Positions 21,262-31,744 of a stretch of DNA of 64,000 nt are shown piece by piece. This DNA comes from Chionoecetes opilio. Its lineage: Eukaryota; Arthropoda; Malacostraca; Decapoda; Majidae. The notes beneath the pieces were generated by a model that made no database searches, was not told the origin of the DNA, and saw nothing but the letters and a program-made list of their open reading frames with translations. The stretch covers positions 77,167-141,166 of the forward strand of contig JACEEZ010016409.1 in the NCBI GenBank assembly GCA_016584305.1. Reading direction: 5' to 3'. Both the position numbers and the translations under genes were made by a program. Positions within the stretch are counted from its first letter, which is position 1; the number at the start of each line of letters is the position of its first letter.

Positions 21262-21415
21262 AGGTTAGGTAAGGTAAGGTTAGGTAAGGTAAGGTAAGGT
21301 AAGGTTAGGTAAGGTTAGGTTAGGTTAGGTTAGGTAAGGTAAGGTAAGGTAAGGGTAAGGTAAGGTAAGGTAAGGTAAGGTAAGGGTAAGGTTCAGGTTA
21401 GGTAAGGTAAGGTAG
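21262..21415 (+). repeat. Telomere-like GGTTAGG/GGTAAGG tract
   Basis: About 150 bp of GGTAAGG and GGTTAGG pentamer-style units, close to the arthropod TTAGG telomere repeat, with interspersed GGTAAGGG. It sits in the loop of MITE-B, not at a chromosome end. Shorter patches of the same type occur at 9885-9897, 13065-13085 and 17660-17680. Confidence 0.85.
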
Positions 21416-21794
21416 CCACGGGTGCGCCCCCGAAACAAAAGCAATGCAGCAGGTCACAAGAAGAGGAAGAGGGAGGCATTTTGTAAACAAGGAGACTTAT
21501 TCTTCCTTCCACCTAAAATTAAAATGTTCATATCTCCGAAACTATTGATTTGCGACGGAAAGCTCAGAGAAAATGTCTCTTAGAATACAATAAGGTAAAC
21601 AAAAACCATGCTCCCTATTGTGTAGGGAGGTTTGGTCCTATCGTAAAAATGTACAGTTTTTTTAGGTGACAGTAATTCAAATGCGCGGGGCCCTAGGCCA
21701 TGGCCTATTTGGCCTAATGAGTAATCCAGCCCTGACTACATGCTTCTGTAATATCATTTAGATAAGCTTGGAGCAATGTTTATGCAGTTTTACC

Positions 21795-23119
21795 GCATTG
21801 CGTAACAAGCAGACACCACACCACGTCAACACCTAAAACACTTACCTGGTGGCTTCTCCGTAATGCACCAGAATCCAAAACAGGTCACGTATGACCCTCA
21901 CAACACTTATACCGTAGCAATACACACTACGATAGCAACACCTCTAATGCATGTGCGGCAGCGGCAGACCATCATGTGGCCCACAAAGGTTTTCTGTATC
22001 AATGCGGCGTTATTATGAGTTTACGTGTTAAATAAATAGACTGTTGATTTGGCTATGCTTGCTGTAACATATGCGATACCATCAGCATGAGAGCTTCCCA
22101 TAAACACGGGTTGCACCCACTGTAAGCCGCGGGAAAACACAGGGCGCGCTGCGGGTGAGTGGTCAGGCGGAGGTAAACACGGGGCGGCGGCGGTGAATAA
22201 CAGGCAAAATAACCACCGACTACCGCATTCACTCACCACAAAGTAGGATATTAGTCAGCCAGGGTAGGATGGAGATGGCTGCAGCACTATGACGATGATG
22301 AAGAGTGGTATGTTGGTGATTGCAAGCTGTATGCCAGTTGCCTGTAGATGTTCACCAAGCAACAAGGCACCGCAAGCCACTACAGCTGTTCTCCCGCCAC
22401 CCTTCAGTCAGTGTTGCCAGCCACTACCTGCACAACCTCCCACGAAAGAGTGAGAGTTTTTCCACAAAATTCACACGAGCAAACTTAAGATCCCACAGAT
22501 TTTCCAACATTAAAAGAGCGTCACACCATTTCTTAATTATCAGTGAATTGTCATGATTGTTTTTATGTCATAAGTATGCTAATGCCGAAATAATCTTAGC
22601 TCATTTTCAGATCCATAGTTCGATACATAACTGAAAAAAGAAAAAAATCTAATTTCTAAAAGAAATTTAACTCCTAATAACGTTCTTATCCAATGACTTG
22701 CACAGATGGAAAAATTTGCAAATATGCATTACAAAAATATCCAAACGATTCAGCTTTTAAGAATTTTGAATTTAATTCTTCTTAGGATAGGGCGTACCTA
22801 GCTTGTAGGCCTGTCTGACATTCTCTCCGACTCGTGCATGCGGAAAACCCTTCACGATAAGAGAAATAGGGCCCAAGGCAGCCATTGCTTGTTATGAACT
22901 GAAATCTCTACCGACCTCCCAATGTGGGTTGAGAAAGGTCAAGGGTTTTGCTGTGTCACTACGCGCGTCTCCTCGGACCCAGGTTTTTGTGCGTAAATGG
23001 AACGCCTGAGTTCTTGGGTTCTGTGAACTGGTTCCTGAAATGTCGCAAATGGAAGAGGCCTCTATAGGTATATAGCTTTTTGTTTATATGTGTGACATAT
23101 GATGTATCTGTGCTATAAA
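21795..23119. other. No gene recognised
   Basis: About 1.3 kb. A GC-rich patch (22130-22200, CGCGGG and GGCGGCGGCGG) is surrounded by AT-rich DNA; it could be promoter-like, but no exon with credible splice sites was found. No repeat named. Confidence 0.4.
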
Positions 23120-23955
23120 TATTTTGGCCCCGGGATCCTCTTTCCGGGGCGGCCGTCTTTCACTCATCGTTTTTGAACCCCCATTTTCTGGGGGGGCGGA
23201 GGTGTGTGTCCTCTTTCAGCCTAGCCCCTCCTCACAGTGCTCACAACCCCTCTACGGGAGAGCGCTGTGCTGTCGGTGTGCGGGGAATCAGTGGGGATTC
23301 CTGTGCGGGGATTCAGCCGTCCTGCCCTGCCCCCCCCCCCCCCCAACGCCACTCTGCCCAGCATCCCCTTCGGGTGAGGGTGTGGGTCGGTGTTGATGGA
23401 GGGCGATGCCCGGTTTGCTGTCGATTCCTGCTTCAACACATGGGGACCGGAGTGCGAGGATTCAACCGTCCTGCCCTGGCCCCCCCCTTCACGCCCCTCT
23501 GCCTCCTTCGGGTGGGGATGTGGGTCAGTGTTGGTGGAGGGCGGCGCCCGGAGTGATGTCGCTTCGTGGCTTTGGTCACTTGACTCCTCCATTCCCTGCC
23601 CTCTTTGCCTTCCTTGCCATAAAGGGGAGAGGGAGCGCGGTGATTCATGGTGCCTGAGGATTTCCGCCGCTGCCCCCCCCCCCTTTCGCCACTCTGCTTA
23701 GCCCCCCTTCGAGGGGGTGTGGGTCCGTGTTGGTGGAGGGCGGCGCCCGGAGTGCTGTCGCTTCGTGGCTTTGGCCACTCGACTCCTACCATTTCCTGCC
23801 CTTTTTGCCTTTCTTGCCAGGGAGGAGAGCGGGAGCGTGGTGATTCTTGGTGCCTGGGGATTCGCACCGCCCCCCGCCCCTTCTCCTCTCCGTGGGACGT
23901 GGCGGGGCGTGCGGCGGTTCGTGGCTTGCCTCGTCGGGGTGTGGTGCCAGGGTTT
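23120..23955 (+). repeat. GC-rich ~200-bp tandem repeat, first block
   Basis: Three to four degenerate units, each with a poly-C run (up to 14-15 C), CGCCACTCTGCC-type text, TTCGGGTG, GGGTCGGTGTTG, GGAGGGCG, CGTGGCTTTGGCCACT, CCCTGCCCTCTTTGCC and GTGATTCxTGGTGCCTG. The open frames on both strands (up to 144 codons) change register between units and are repeat by-products. Confidence 0.75.
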
Positions 23956-25685
23956 TTTATAAGTTGGTTGTTTCTGGTACCTTTGTTATTGAATGATATT
24001 AATTGGTTAGGATTTTACATTGATTACAACTGAATTGAGAATTGAAACTTGTCTTATTACTTCACTATTTAATTATAGTACGAACACTTCTCGCTGCGGA
24101 GAGTACTGAAATGGGAATGAACTTAAGGGAAAGGGGTAGGGGTAGGAGTTAAGGAGTAAGGGGAAATGCTGCCACCAGCTCAGGCAAGTAGTTCTATGGT
24201 TTTACTTCCTGGGCACGTTTGAATAGATATATATTAGATTTATCTTGGTAGTCGTGGTTGATACTTAGAATTACACCGAGTAAGGCTGAAACTCTTTTGG
24301 AAGTGTGGGGAATTACTGTCCTAACACAGAATAATCACCTGAGGTTTCTACTAAATGACACAAGAACTATATTTGAAACATCATCCTATTTATTCATCCT
24401 GAATTATTATGTCTCTGGTTTGAGATCTCAGACACACCTATAAGCTCTAATCCAACACAAGAAAGCTCTCCAATCTGATACAAGAAAGCGCTCCAATCTG
24501 ATACAAGAAAGCTCTCCATCCTGACACAGGAAAGCTCTCCAATCTGATACAGGAAAACTTTACACTCGGATACAAGAAAGCTCTCCAATCTGATACGGGA
24601 AAACTCTCCCCATCTGATAAAGGAAAGCTCTTATGAGCATAACCTTCCTCACTGAATCCTATTAATGAATTAACATTCACTTATGTAACATACCGCTGAA
24701 TACTTATAGTTATACATGGAAAATATAAGGGGGGGATATAAGAGTAAGAATGTTGTTTGCGTTTCACTTAAAAAACCATGTGACGGGTTTTTTGGTCAGA
24801 CTGAGACGTCCGTCTGAGTCTGGAGAGAAGTGGAGAGACGACTCCGTTAATAACACTTATAAGGATGGGGCAGGCCTCCTATGCGTTAGTGAAACTGAAC
24901 AACTGTACCTATATGAGAATATAGATAGATATAATATAACAAGGAAGGGGGGGGGGGATAGGAGCGAGGTACCGAGGTCTTACCTGGAGAGAAGTGGAGT
25001 GACGACTGGCTCCCTCGAGGGTAACTAAGGCGAGGTTGGGATGAAAGGCGGGAAGAAGGGGAATGTTTGGATATCATGAACGGCTTCCCCTGAAGGGATT
25101 ATCAGCCCATGAATGACTTTAATTAACTAATTAAACAAGTATACATGAAATGGCTGCCTATAATACAGTTCTTCAACTTTGATATAGAAGAATTTAATAT
25201 GTTTATTCTAATATCCGGGGAAAGTGTTATTTTCTTTCGTTCAAGCCTACGAACGCGTTTTTTTGAGAGACGAGGTAGTGGAGTCGAGACATAAATTTGG
25301 TCGACTTTTAATTTAGCAAATAACTCGACTAACCCATCCATTTATGAACGTGATCTGTCACTATTGTGTCTAGTTTGAAGGACATTAAGAATCTAAGAGT
25401 GTTCCTTGATCCGATAGGAGGGTGAGGAGAGGATGAAAAGTTTTGAATCTCCTAGTTATCGATGATCGCGAAATAAGTGTCCCACGAATTTTGACTCGTA
25501 CCCGGAATGTCGGGGGGGGGGAGGGAGTGAGGGAAGGGACGAAGATAGAAGTGAGAATGAAAGAAGGAAGATAAATTTCACGAGAAACGAAAAGATTGAA
25601 TTGCTTACGGACATAACCCGGGAATTGTATGATAGGAATTCCCATCCTATCTCTTCCGAATAACGGGCATTACAGGGGCAGGTGT
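23956..25685. other. 1.7 kb segment splitting the GC-rich repeat
   Basis: AT-richer DNA between two blocks of the same tandem repeat, consistent with an insertion. It contains a 23-bp minisatellite and two similar 25-bp stretches (GGAGAGAAGTGGAG..GACGACT) at about 24823 and 24986. I find no terminal repeats or coding domain to name it. Confidence 0.45.
24443..24632. repeat. 23-bp minisatellite, about 8 copies
   Basis: Unit GCTCTCCAATCTGATACAAG plus AAA, repeated with few changes, followed by a degraded ninth unit. The minus-strand frames rich in ESFLVSD/RAFLYQIG are the translated repeat. Confidence 0.92.
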
Positions 25686-26265
25686 GCTACGATGCAGTTT
25701 TGGCCTGGCTCCTCCTCCCGCCACTCTACCCCCCCTTCCTCCGGGATGGGCATTGGGTCGGTGGTTGAGGCGTCGCCTGGAGCTTTGTCTTTCGTGGCTT
25801 TGCTACTCAACTCTTCCATTCCCTGCCCTCTTTGCCTTCCTTTTCGAGGAGGGGACGAGGGAACGTGGTGATTCTTGGTGCCTGGGACTACGCCCCCCAC
25901 CCACCCCTCCCTCTCTTCGGGTGACGGGGTGGGGTGTGCGGCGGTTCGTGGCTTGCCGCGTCGGGCTGGAGTGCGAAGATATAGTCATGGTCAGGCCCCT
26001 TCTCCCGCCACTCCACCCCCACCTCCGGGACGGGGAGTGGGTCGGTGTTGGTGGAGGCGCCCGGTGCTTTGTCGTTCGTGGCATTGCTACCTGACTCCAT
26101 TTCTTGCCCTCTTTGCCTTCCTTTTCAGGACGGGAAGAGGGACGGTGGTGTTTCTTGGCGCCTGGGGCTCCGCCCTCTCCCCCCCCCCCTTTCCTCTCTC
26201 CGTTCGCGGCTGGGGGCGGGGCAGGGTGTTCGGCGATTCGTGGCTCGCACCATCCGGATACAAAA
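25686..26265 (+). repeat. GC-rich ~200-bp tandem repeat, second block
   Basis: Two to three further units of the repeat at 23120-23955, with the same order of landmarks (CCGCCACTCTACCCCCC, GGGTCGGTG, CCCTGCCCTCTTTGCC, GTGATTCTTGGTGCCTGGG). It ends where the CR1-like LINE tail begins. Confidence 0.75.
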
Positions 26266-27480
26266 CATAAGAACATAAGAAAATAAGGAAGCTACAAGAG
26301 GCCGCGAGGCCTACACGTGGTAGTTCCTGTCACCTAACACTACCTACATCCACCTTTCATCCCCATCCATGAACCTATCCAGCTCCTCTTTAAAGCTCCC
26401 TAATGACTCCGCACTAACTACCTGTCTACTGAGACCATTCCATTCATTCACCACCCTATTTGTGAACCAGTTCTTCCCTATTTCCTTTCTAATTCTACGC
26501 TTTTCCAGCTTGAATCCGTTACTTCTTGTTCTACCCTGGTTAAAAGCCGTAAGAAATTTTCCTACCTCTCCTTTATTAAATCCCTCTATCCACTTAAAAA
26601 CTTTTATCAGATCGCCCCTTACTCTGCGTCTCTCGAGTGAGTGTAATTTTAATAACTTCAATCTCCTCTCATAACTAAAGTTACGCATCCCTTGTATCAT
26701 TTTGGTCATCCTTCTCTGCAGTGTTTCTAACAATTAAGGCTATATCCTTCCTGTAATATGGAGACCAAAACTGAACCGCATAGTCTAGGTGAGGCCTGAC
26801 TAGAGCCAGATAAAGCTTTAGAATAACTTCCGCACTTCTACTTTTAACACTTCTGGTAATGAATCCTAATACTCTATTAGCTCTATTTCTGGCCTCAATA
26901 CATTGTTTCCTAGGTCGGAGGTCTGGGCTCACCCTCACTCCAAGGTCTTTTTCACCTTCTGATCTTTTCAGCGATACATTGCTTATGGTGTATCTATTAC
27001 CAGGGTTTTTTCTACCAACATTCATAACGCTGCATTTATCAATATTAAATTCCATCTGCCATCTGACTGCCCACTCATTAAGTTTATCTAAGTCTCCCTG
27101 CAATATGTTTAGTACATCAGACTGTGATCCAATAATCCTACCTAACTTAGTATCATCAGCAAACTTGCTGATATCACTGCTAATCCCACTATCCAAGTCG
27201 TTGATGTAAATCAAAAATAGTAATGGACCCAAAACAGACCCTTGTGGAACTCCACTTGTCACCAGTCCCCATTCAGATTTAGAACCATTAATTGTAACCC
27301 TTTGTTGCCTATTACTTAGCCAAGTTCTGATCCAATGAAGAACCTTCCCATCTATTCCATGAGCCGTAACCTTATTTAAGAGTCGCTCGTGTGGTACTTT
27401 GTCAAATGCCTTACTAAAGTCCAGATATATTATATCATAATCCTTATCATTATCTGCCGTCTCATAAACGTTTTCAGCCC
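26266..27480 (-). mobile_element. CR1-like non-LTR retrotransposon, 5'-truncated
   Basis: Minus-strand 3' part of a CR1/Jockey-type LINE. It ends in a short tandem of CTTATGTT-like units (about 26283-26266), as is usual for CR1 tails, after a ~70-bp 3' UTR. The coding part is broken 5' near 27480, within the RT domain. Full elements of this group are several kb, so most of the 5' part is missing, the common result of incomplete reverse transcription. Confidence 0.85.
26344..27480 (-). pseudogene. CR1-like reverse transcriptase fragment
   Basis: The RT segments on the minus strand are in good order: DIIYLDFSKAFDKVPHERLL (motif A, catalytic Asp), LVTSGVPQGSVLGPLLFLIY (motif B), DISKFADDTKLGR (FADD catalytic motif), WQMEFNIDKCSVMNVGR, EKDLGV, and the thumb region RPHLDYAVQFWSPYYRKDI. 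A one-base shift near 26733 moves to the frame with LETLQRRMTKMIQGMRNFSY, LHSLERRRVRGDLIKVFKWI and FFxNRVVNEWN-like NWFTNRVVNEWNGL, then a stop at 26344. The endonuclease domain is missing. Apart from the shift the sequence is well kept, so the insertion is fairly young. Confidence 0.88.
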
Positions 27481-28679
27481 TTCTCCCCGGGGAGCTTCTT
27501 GGGATGAATAGGACTGTCTGGCGTCTGCCGGGGATGGCTGGTGCCGGCGCGTGACTGCCAGACGTGTTCTTCTTCTTAATAGTTAGTTCTTTTCTGCAAT
27601 GGTGCAAGTTTCTAGTGCAGCCTGGTATTAACCAGATGTGGGATAAGGTTGCCGGATTACCCAGGGATTACCCTGGGGCTACATTCAGAGAGGCTAACGT
27701 CCATGCTTCACGACCTAGTGACATCCATCAGCTGTTCTGGCATTCTGCAGGCACATTGATGACGTACTTAAAGACGTTAAGCTGTCAAAACATAGCGACC
27801 ACGGTAGGGGTAGCGTAGAGCACGCAATATACATAAAAATACTCATAAATTGAGTATATATGATGCTTTCTGACTCAAGAACTGAACAGGGCAAGTATAC
27901 AAATGAAATTAGGCCATAAAACAATCTCCTACACTCGTGGTGAGTTTATTATGAGTTTGTTATGGGGTGATGGGCCGAGTGGTGAACGGCGGCACCTCAC
28001 CCAGACCACCTCGCTTCACCACCCCGGCGGGTAGCTGCCACTAACCGCCACGCGTCAGACTGAAGGTATAATGGCTCCCTTTTCCTTAATAAAACCCCAA
28101 GCCCTTGTCCATCCAGCCGTGATGGGTATCGGGTGTTAGCCTTGGTTTGTGACCCGCCTCCCGGGGTGGTTGCTTCCCCCAAATGGCAGGAAGACCAGTT
28201 ACGAATAGAGAGATTATCAAGCGGAAAAGATCACCCATAGTGACACCGTAGCGCCACTGCCATATCTCGTACCAGAATCCCCGCGAGCTCCGGGTTGTAG
28301 AAATCGAGGAAGTTAGTTAAGCTAAACACCGTGCCCTTTAACTCTTTCTGAATGTCTGCCCTGGGTGGCAATAGATCCTATCTAATAGCTAGTGCACTAG
28401 CTATGTCGTGGACCCAAAAATAGGCTTTTCATACTTCAAAGCCGTCATTTTCAGTTTTTGAAAAGAAAAAATCACAATAAAAACAAGAGGAGAGATGGAA
28501 GAAAATTATCTTAACCAAGTTGTTACCAAGGTTCAAATCTGTTATTTCGCACCTAACTGAATGATATGGTAAGCTATGGTTCAATGTCATATTTTGTTTT
28601 AAAGATTGCCTTTTTCTTTACTAATTATATTCACTACAGTGGATATAAACATTGAAATGAAATAATTTCTGGTGGAATC
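27481..28679. other. No gene recognised; SINE fragment at 28120-28195
   Basis: No coding region seen. At about 28120-28195 the text GGTGTTAGCC..GGTTTGTGACCCGCCTCCCGGGG matches, in reverse orientation, the body of the tRNA-Val-derived SINE found at 36718-36985. Confidence 0.5.
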
Positions 28680-28699
28680 TAATATACTATAGGAGTAGC

Positions 28700-28736
28700 C
28701 GTGTGTCTGTGTGTGTGTGTGTGTGTCTGTCTGTCT
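28700..28736. repeat. (GT)n/(CTGT)n microsatellite
   Basis: GTGTGTCTGTGTGTGTGTGT followed by CTGTCTGTCTGT. Confidence 0.9.
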
Positions 28737-28739
28737 GTT

Positions 28740-29265
28740 TTGGATAGCCAAAACTGTAAATTCAATTTTGATGAGAGTAGGCTAAAAAAATTGCAAATAA
28801 ATCGTAGGTGGAAAGCGGCTTAATCCCATGTCGATTGATTAATTTTGAAAGGGGGTTTTTGGGCTAAAACACTTTTAGGGAGTATTAGATTACAGGCAAA
28901 ACTCTGCGGTAACGCCTTGCCGCATTTCACAAACTCAGTAGACTCATGGACCTACCGTTTGTATTCATCTATAGTCGCCCCACCTCAACTTGGTCTCGCG
29001 GGTGGGGTGGGTAGATTACTGCAGTGTTGTCACGTTCATCGTTGACAGGCTGACGAGGACCCTCTGTCATACTGTTAGCTATTACATTAACTATTTTTTA
29101 ATCATATAGTTTTATAATACGGCTGCGGTTTTGTGAATGGCTTGCGATTTGATGGTAAAACAACGAGTCTGTCTACTTTCCATTACATTTGGCATGGCAG
29201 CACATGCGACTTTGCGAGCAGGTCAGGAGTAACCTGACCCCACCACAACCCCACCCCTCATTCTT
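28740..29265. other. No gene recognised
   Basis: About 0.5 kb of unassigned sequence between microsatellites; no open frame with recognisable domain. Confidence 0.4.
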
Positions 29266-29377
29266 TCCCTCCTTCTCTCCTTCCCTCCTTCTCTCCCTCA
29301 CTCCCTCCTTTCCTTCCCTCCTTCCCTCCTTCCCTCCCTTCCTTCCTTCCTTCCCTCCTTCCCTCTTCCCTCCTTCT

Positions 29378-29452
<75 letters not shown>
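29266..29452. repeat. Polypyrimidine (CCTT)n followed by (GT)n
   Basis: CTTCC/CTCCC tract (about 29266-29375), then GT repeat to 29452. It could adopt triplex or Z-DNA forms. The long open frames here are low-complexity artefacts. Confidence 0.9.
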
Positions 29453-29453
<1 letters not shown>

Positions 29454-29975
29454 TCATCTAGTTATATTCATCTAGTTGTAATTTTACAGGGCCAGAGCAA
29501 CGCTCGTATGGCCCCGTCTCCATATCAACATTTTTTTATTTTTTTTTATCATTCATCCTTAGTGCTTAGTTTTGGCCGAAGCCAGCACCCCGGAGAGCAG
29601 GTCACAAACCCCGGCTAACACCCGGTACCCATTCACTGCTGGGTGGACAGAGGTTTGGGTTTTAAAGTAATCGTCCAGACCATTTCATCATTCCTGATTT
29701 AATGCAATCAAATCATAGCCATTAACGAGTATATCAACAATACGTCGTCACTTTTTGTATCCAGTCAGCCGTTTTTAAATAATCCGCAATCAAAATCTGC
29801 AAATTCCCCGAGTTTTCAAAACGCTCTCAAGGTTTGCAGACGCTCAGGCTCAGGCTCGGTGACATAGCATCAGGGAGGCTCATCTTCCCGCGCTTGATCA
29901 GAGAGGCACGTAAACACAGAGATAAATATAGTACTTGAAGATATTTGGGTGTTTCTGATAGATTTGTTTTGCTAA

Positions 29976-30043
29976 ATGCCACATGCATGCATCCTTTATG
30001 GGTGCAGCAAGACAGCTGTGCCTTTCGAGAAAAGTTTGCACAC
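29976..30043 (+). pseudogene. THAP-like zinc-finger start, truncated
   Basis: ATGCCACATGCATGCATCC opens MPHACILYGCSKTAVPFEKS, matching the fragment at 3058. The remainder of a THAP domain (FP, Trp and C-x2-H) is deleted after about 30043. THAP domains are sequence-specific DNA-binding zinc fingers that occur in transposases and host regulators. Confidence 0.5.
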
Positions 30044-30438
30044 GGAAAGGAGTGGCGTGTGTAGGAGTGGAGTGGCGGAGTGGCGTGTGGTGATTCATGC
30101 CTATAGTGTGTTGAGGCGAGCAGTTGTGTTGAGAAACGGTGTGTAGTGAGGGTAGCGATGGACCACCACGACTGTGAGGCTTTGCCTCTTAACAAGACTA
30201 AGTAAACCAAGTAAACCAGTTGTGGAGTGGGCGTGCCCTGTGGTGAGAGACCCTGTGGTGGTGTGGCTGTCACACTTTCTGCCTTCCCGCCCCGCATATT
30301 TTCCAACTCTATGCTGTAGTTAATGCTAGTATGTGGTTTCCGAGTAAGGGACGTTTGACTGTAGCTCCAAAACTAACCATAGGATTTTCTCGAAAGTACC
30401 TTCATTGTGATTCCCACACACACATGGTTTAACCTTAT

Positions 30439-30681
30439 TTACCAATCCATGTTTTGGAGAAGTGCCAGGTCCTCCTGCTGAACCTCAGGCTCTGCTAACA
30501 CCTGTTCATCCACCTCGTACTCGGGCTCAAACATATAGGATCCCATGACAATCTGAGGTTCGTTTTCCTCATAGTATACGCGACCAGCGTCATTTCTTTC
30601 GGTGTCAGATTGAGCATCGTACTCTAGATCTGTCACAGCGACAGATTCACTGTCTGACACCGAAGTACAATCGCTCATCAT
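30439..30681 (-). CDS. Acidic 80-residue ORF in TTAA element
   Basis: The frame opens MMSDCTSVSDSESVAVTDLE and includes GSYMFEPEYEVDEQ before a stop after NMDW. Highly acidic, no membrane segment. The YMFEPE motif recalls the N-terminal part of so-called P2X7-like zinc-finger proteins common in invertebrate genomes; that family's Cys-rich core is not present. It could be an intact first exon, a truncated protein, or chance. It lies on the opposite strand to the THAP fragment, converging on it. Confidence 0.4.
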   Translation of the reverse strand: MMSDCTSVSDSESVAVTDLEYDAQSDTERNDAGRVYYEENEPQIVMGSYMFEPEYEVDEQVLAEPEVQQEDLALLQNMDW

Positions 30682-31012
30682 AACATTTGCCGACAGGTGT
30701 CAGACAGAGTGTCTGCGGGCGTCCCTGTTCTGACGTCATCAATAACAGTCGTAGCCCTGTTGGAGGGAAGATTTTTTTTTTCGCGCGCTTTTTACAAAAG
30801 TCGTGTTTTTACGGAAATAAGGCCTGGAAATCAATTATTTTTGGTGGATTAGGTGTTTTGAATGTCGCTCAATTCAACATAATTCGGCAAAAAAAATTTA
30901 GGTCTGGACGATTACTTTAAGGAAACAGCCCATCTGTTTCCGCTCCGCCCGGGGATCGAACCCGGGACTTCTCGGTTGTGAACCGAGCGTGCTTCCCCTA
31001 CAATACGGAGTA

Positions 31013-31017
<5 letters not shown>

Positions 31018-31095
<78 letters not shown>

Positions 31096-31096
31096 T
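31018..31096. repeat. (GT)n microsatellite
   Basis: About 78 bp of GT with one GC interruption, immediately beyond the SINE head. Confidence 0.95.
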
Positions 31097-31117
31097 CGCT
31101 TATAGGAAGCATAGTGA

Positions 31118-31612
31118 TCCTTCCCTCCTTCCCTCCCATCCCTCCTTCCCTCCTTCTCTCCTTCCCTCCTCCTCTCCTTCCCTCCCTCCCTTCCTTCCCT
31201 CCTTCCTCCCTCCCTCCCTCCCTCCATCTCTCCTTCCCTCCTTCTCTCCCTCCCTTCCTTCCTTCCCTCCTTCTCTCCTTACCTCCTTCTCTCCCTCCCT
31301 CCCTTCCTTCCTTCCCTCCCTCGATCCCTCCCTCCTTCCCTCCCTTCCTTCCCTCCTTATCTCCTTCTCTCCCTCGATCCCTCCCTTCCTTCCCTCCTTC
31401 CCTCCATCCCTCCTTCCCTCCTTCTCTCCTTCCCTCCTTCTCTCCCTCCCTCCCTCCCTTCCTTCCCTCCTTCCCTCCCTCCCTCCTTCCCTCCCTTCCT
31501 TCCCTCCTTATCTCCTTATCTCCCTCCCTCGCCTCCCTTAGCCTCCCTTCCTTCCCTCCTTCCCTCCCTCCCTCCTTCCCTCCCTCCTTCCCTTCCTTCC
31601 TTCCCTCTTTGG
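31118..31612. repeat. ~490-bp polypyrimidine (CCCTCCTT)n tract
   Basis: Almost pure C/T on the plus strand with few A (CCATCCC, CTTATCT, CTCGATC). Because stop codons are rare in such text, open frames up to 287 codons run through both strands; these are not genes. Confidence 0.95.
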
Positions 31613-31744
31613 TCACTCCACTGAGGTCAGAATTCCTCAGAATTATTGAGGTGAGGAGACCTTGCGGGAGTAGTGGGGTGATGTGGCACCACCGCGGACT
31701 TGAGCCGCTCCACCCGAGAGACCAGCCAGCGGTGGTTTGAGTAT

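Larger units (their letters stand above)
20127..21651. mobile_element. MITE-B: TA-flanked palindromic MITE with telomere-like centre
   Basis: The left end TTATTTTACGCCAGGACCAA and the right end (read inverted) TTTTTACGATAGGACCAAAC, each beside TA (20125-20126, 21652-21653), lead into long inverted arms: 21036-21215 against 21437-21635 share CATGGTTTTTGTTTACCTTA, GTCGCAAATCAATAGTTTCG and CCTCTTCTTGTGACCTGCAT. The centre (21262-21415) is a GGTTAGG/GGTAAGG tract. The left arm is interrupted by the AATT-flanked element. Confidence 0.8.
18281..21734. mobile_element. hAT transposon (3.45 kb) with 8-bp duplication
   Basis: The ends CAAGGCCGGATTA and TAATCCAGCCCTG (11 of 13 inverted matches) are flanked by ACTATATG (18273-18280) and ACTACATG (21735-21742), 7 of 8 identical. 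Both ends continue with GGGGCCCTAGGC. It carries a ZMYM/hAT-like transposase remnant on the minus strand, and its N-terminal coding region has been overtaken by a MITE (20127-21651). Confidence 0.88.
17917..21794. mobile_element. Palindromic (fold-back-like) element split by a hAT transposon
   Basis: The left arm (17917-18090) is the inverted complement of a right arm that is split: 18165-18280 plus 21735-21794. Both arms share blocks such as GGTAAAACTGCATAAGC, CTGCAAAGG and GTAGAGGCAGTGT. With the 3.45 kb hAT removed the hairpin has ~170-bp arms and a ~75-bp loop. Its own ends and duplication are not resolved. Confidence 0.8.
29666..30916. mobile_element. TTAA-target transposon (1251 bp), both ends present
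   Basis: The ends AGTAATCGTCCAGACC and GGTCTGGACGATTACT are a perfect 16-bp inverted repeat; flanks TTAA at 29662-29665 and 30917-30920. The second SINE copy shows the empty site (GGGTTTTAAGGAAACAG at about 36884-36900) with a single TTAA, so the element duplicates TTAA on insertion, as piggyBac- and Kolobok-type elements do. It carries a truncated THAP-like start (plus, about 29976) and an 80-codon acidic ORF (minus, 30681-30439). No DDE transposase seen, so it is probably non-autonomous or deleted. Confidence 0.9.
29455..31013 (-). mobile_element. tRNA-Val-derived SINE, split by a TTAA element
   Basis: Read on the minus strand: a tRNA-like head at about 31010-30935 (CTCCGTA..GTAGGGGAAG, anticodon stem-loop CTCGGTTCACAACCGAG, B box GGGTTCGATCC), then GGAAACAG, the insertion, and the body with GGTTTGTGACC and GGCCATACGAGCGTTGCTCT, ending in a TAGATGAA-type repeated tail. 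The same order is found uninterrupted at 36718-36985. The CAC in the loop suggests tRNA-Val origin. Confidence 0.82.

Noticed and set aside
21262..21415. A true chromosome end
   Set aside because: The tract is internal, degenerate and bounded by MITE arms on both sides.
23173..24033. Overlapping GC-rich ORFs (up to 144 codons)
   Set aside because: They follow the ~200-bp tandem units and change frame between units; poly-C runs give Pro/Gly repeats.
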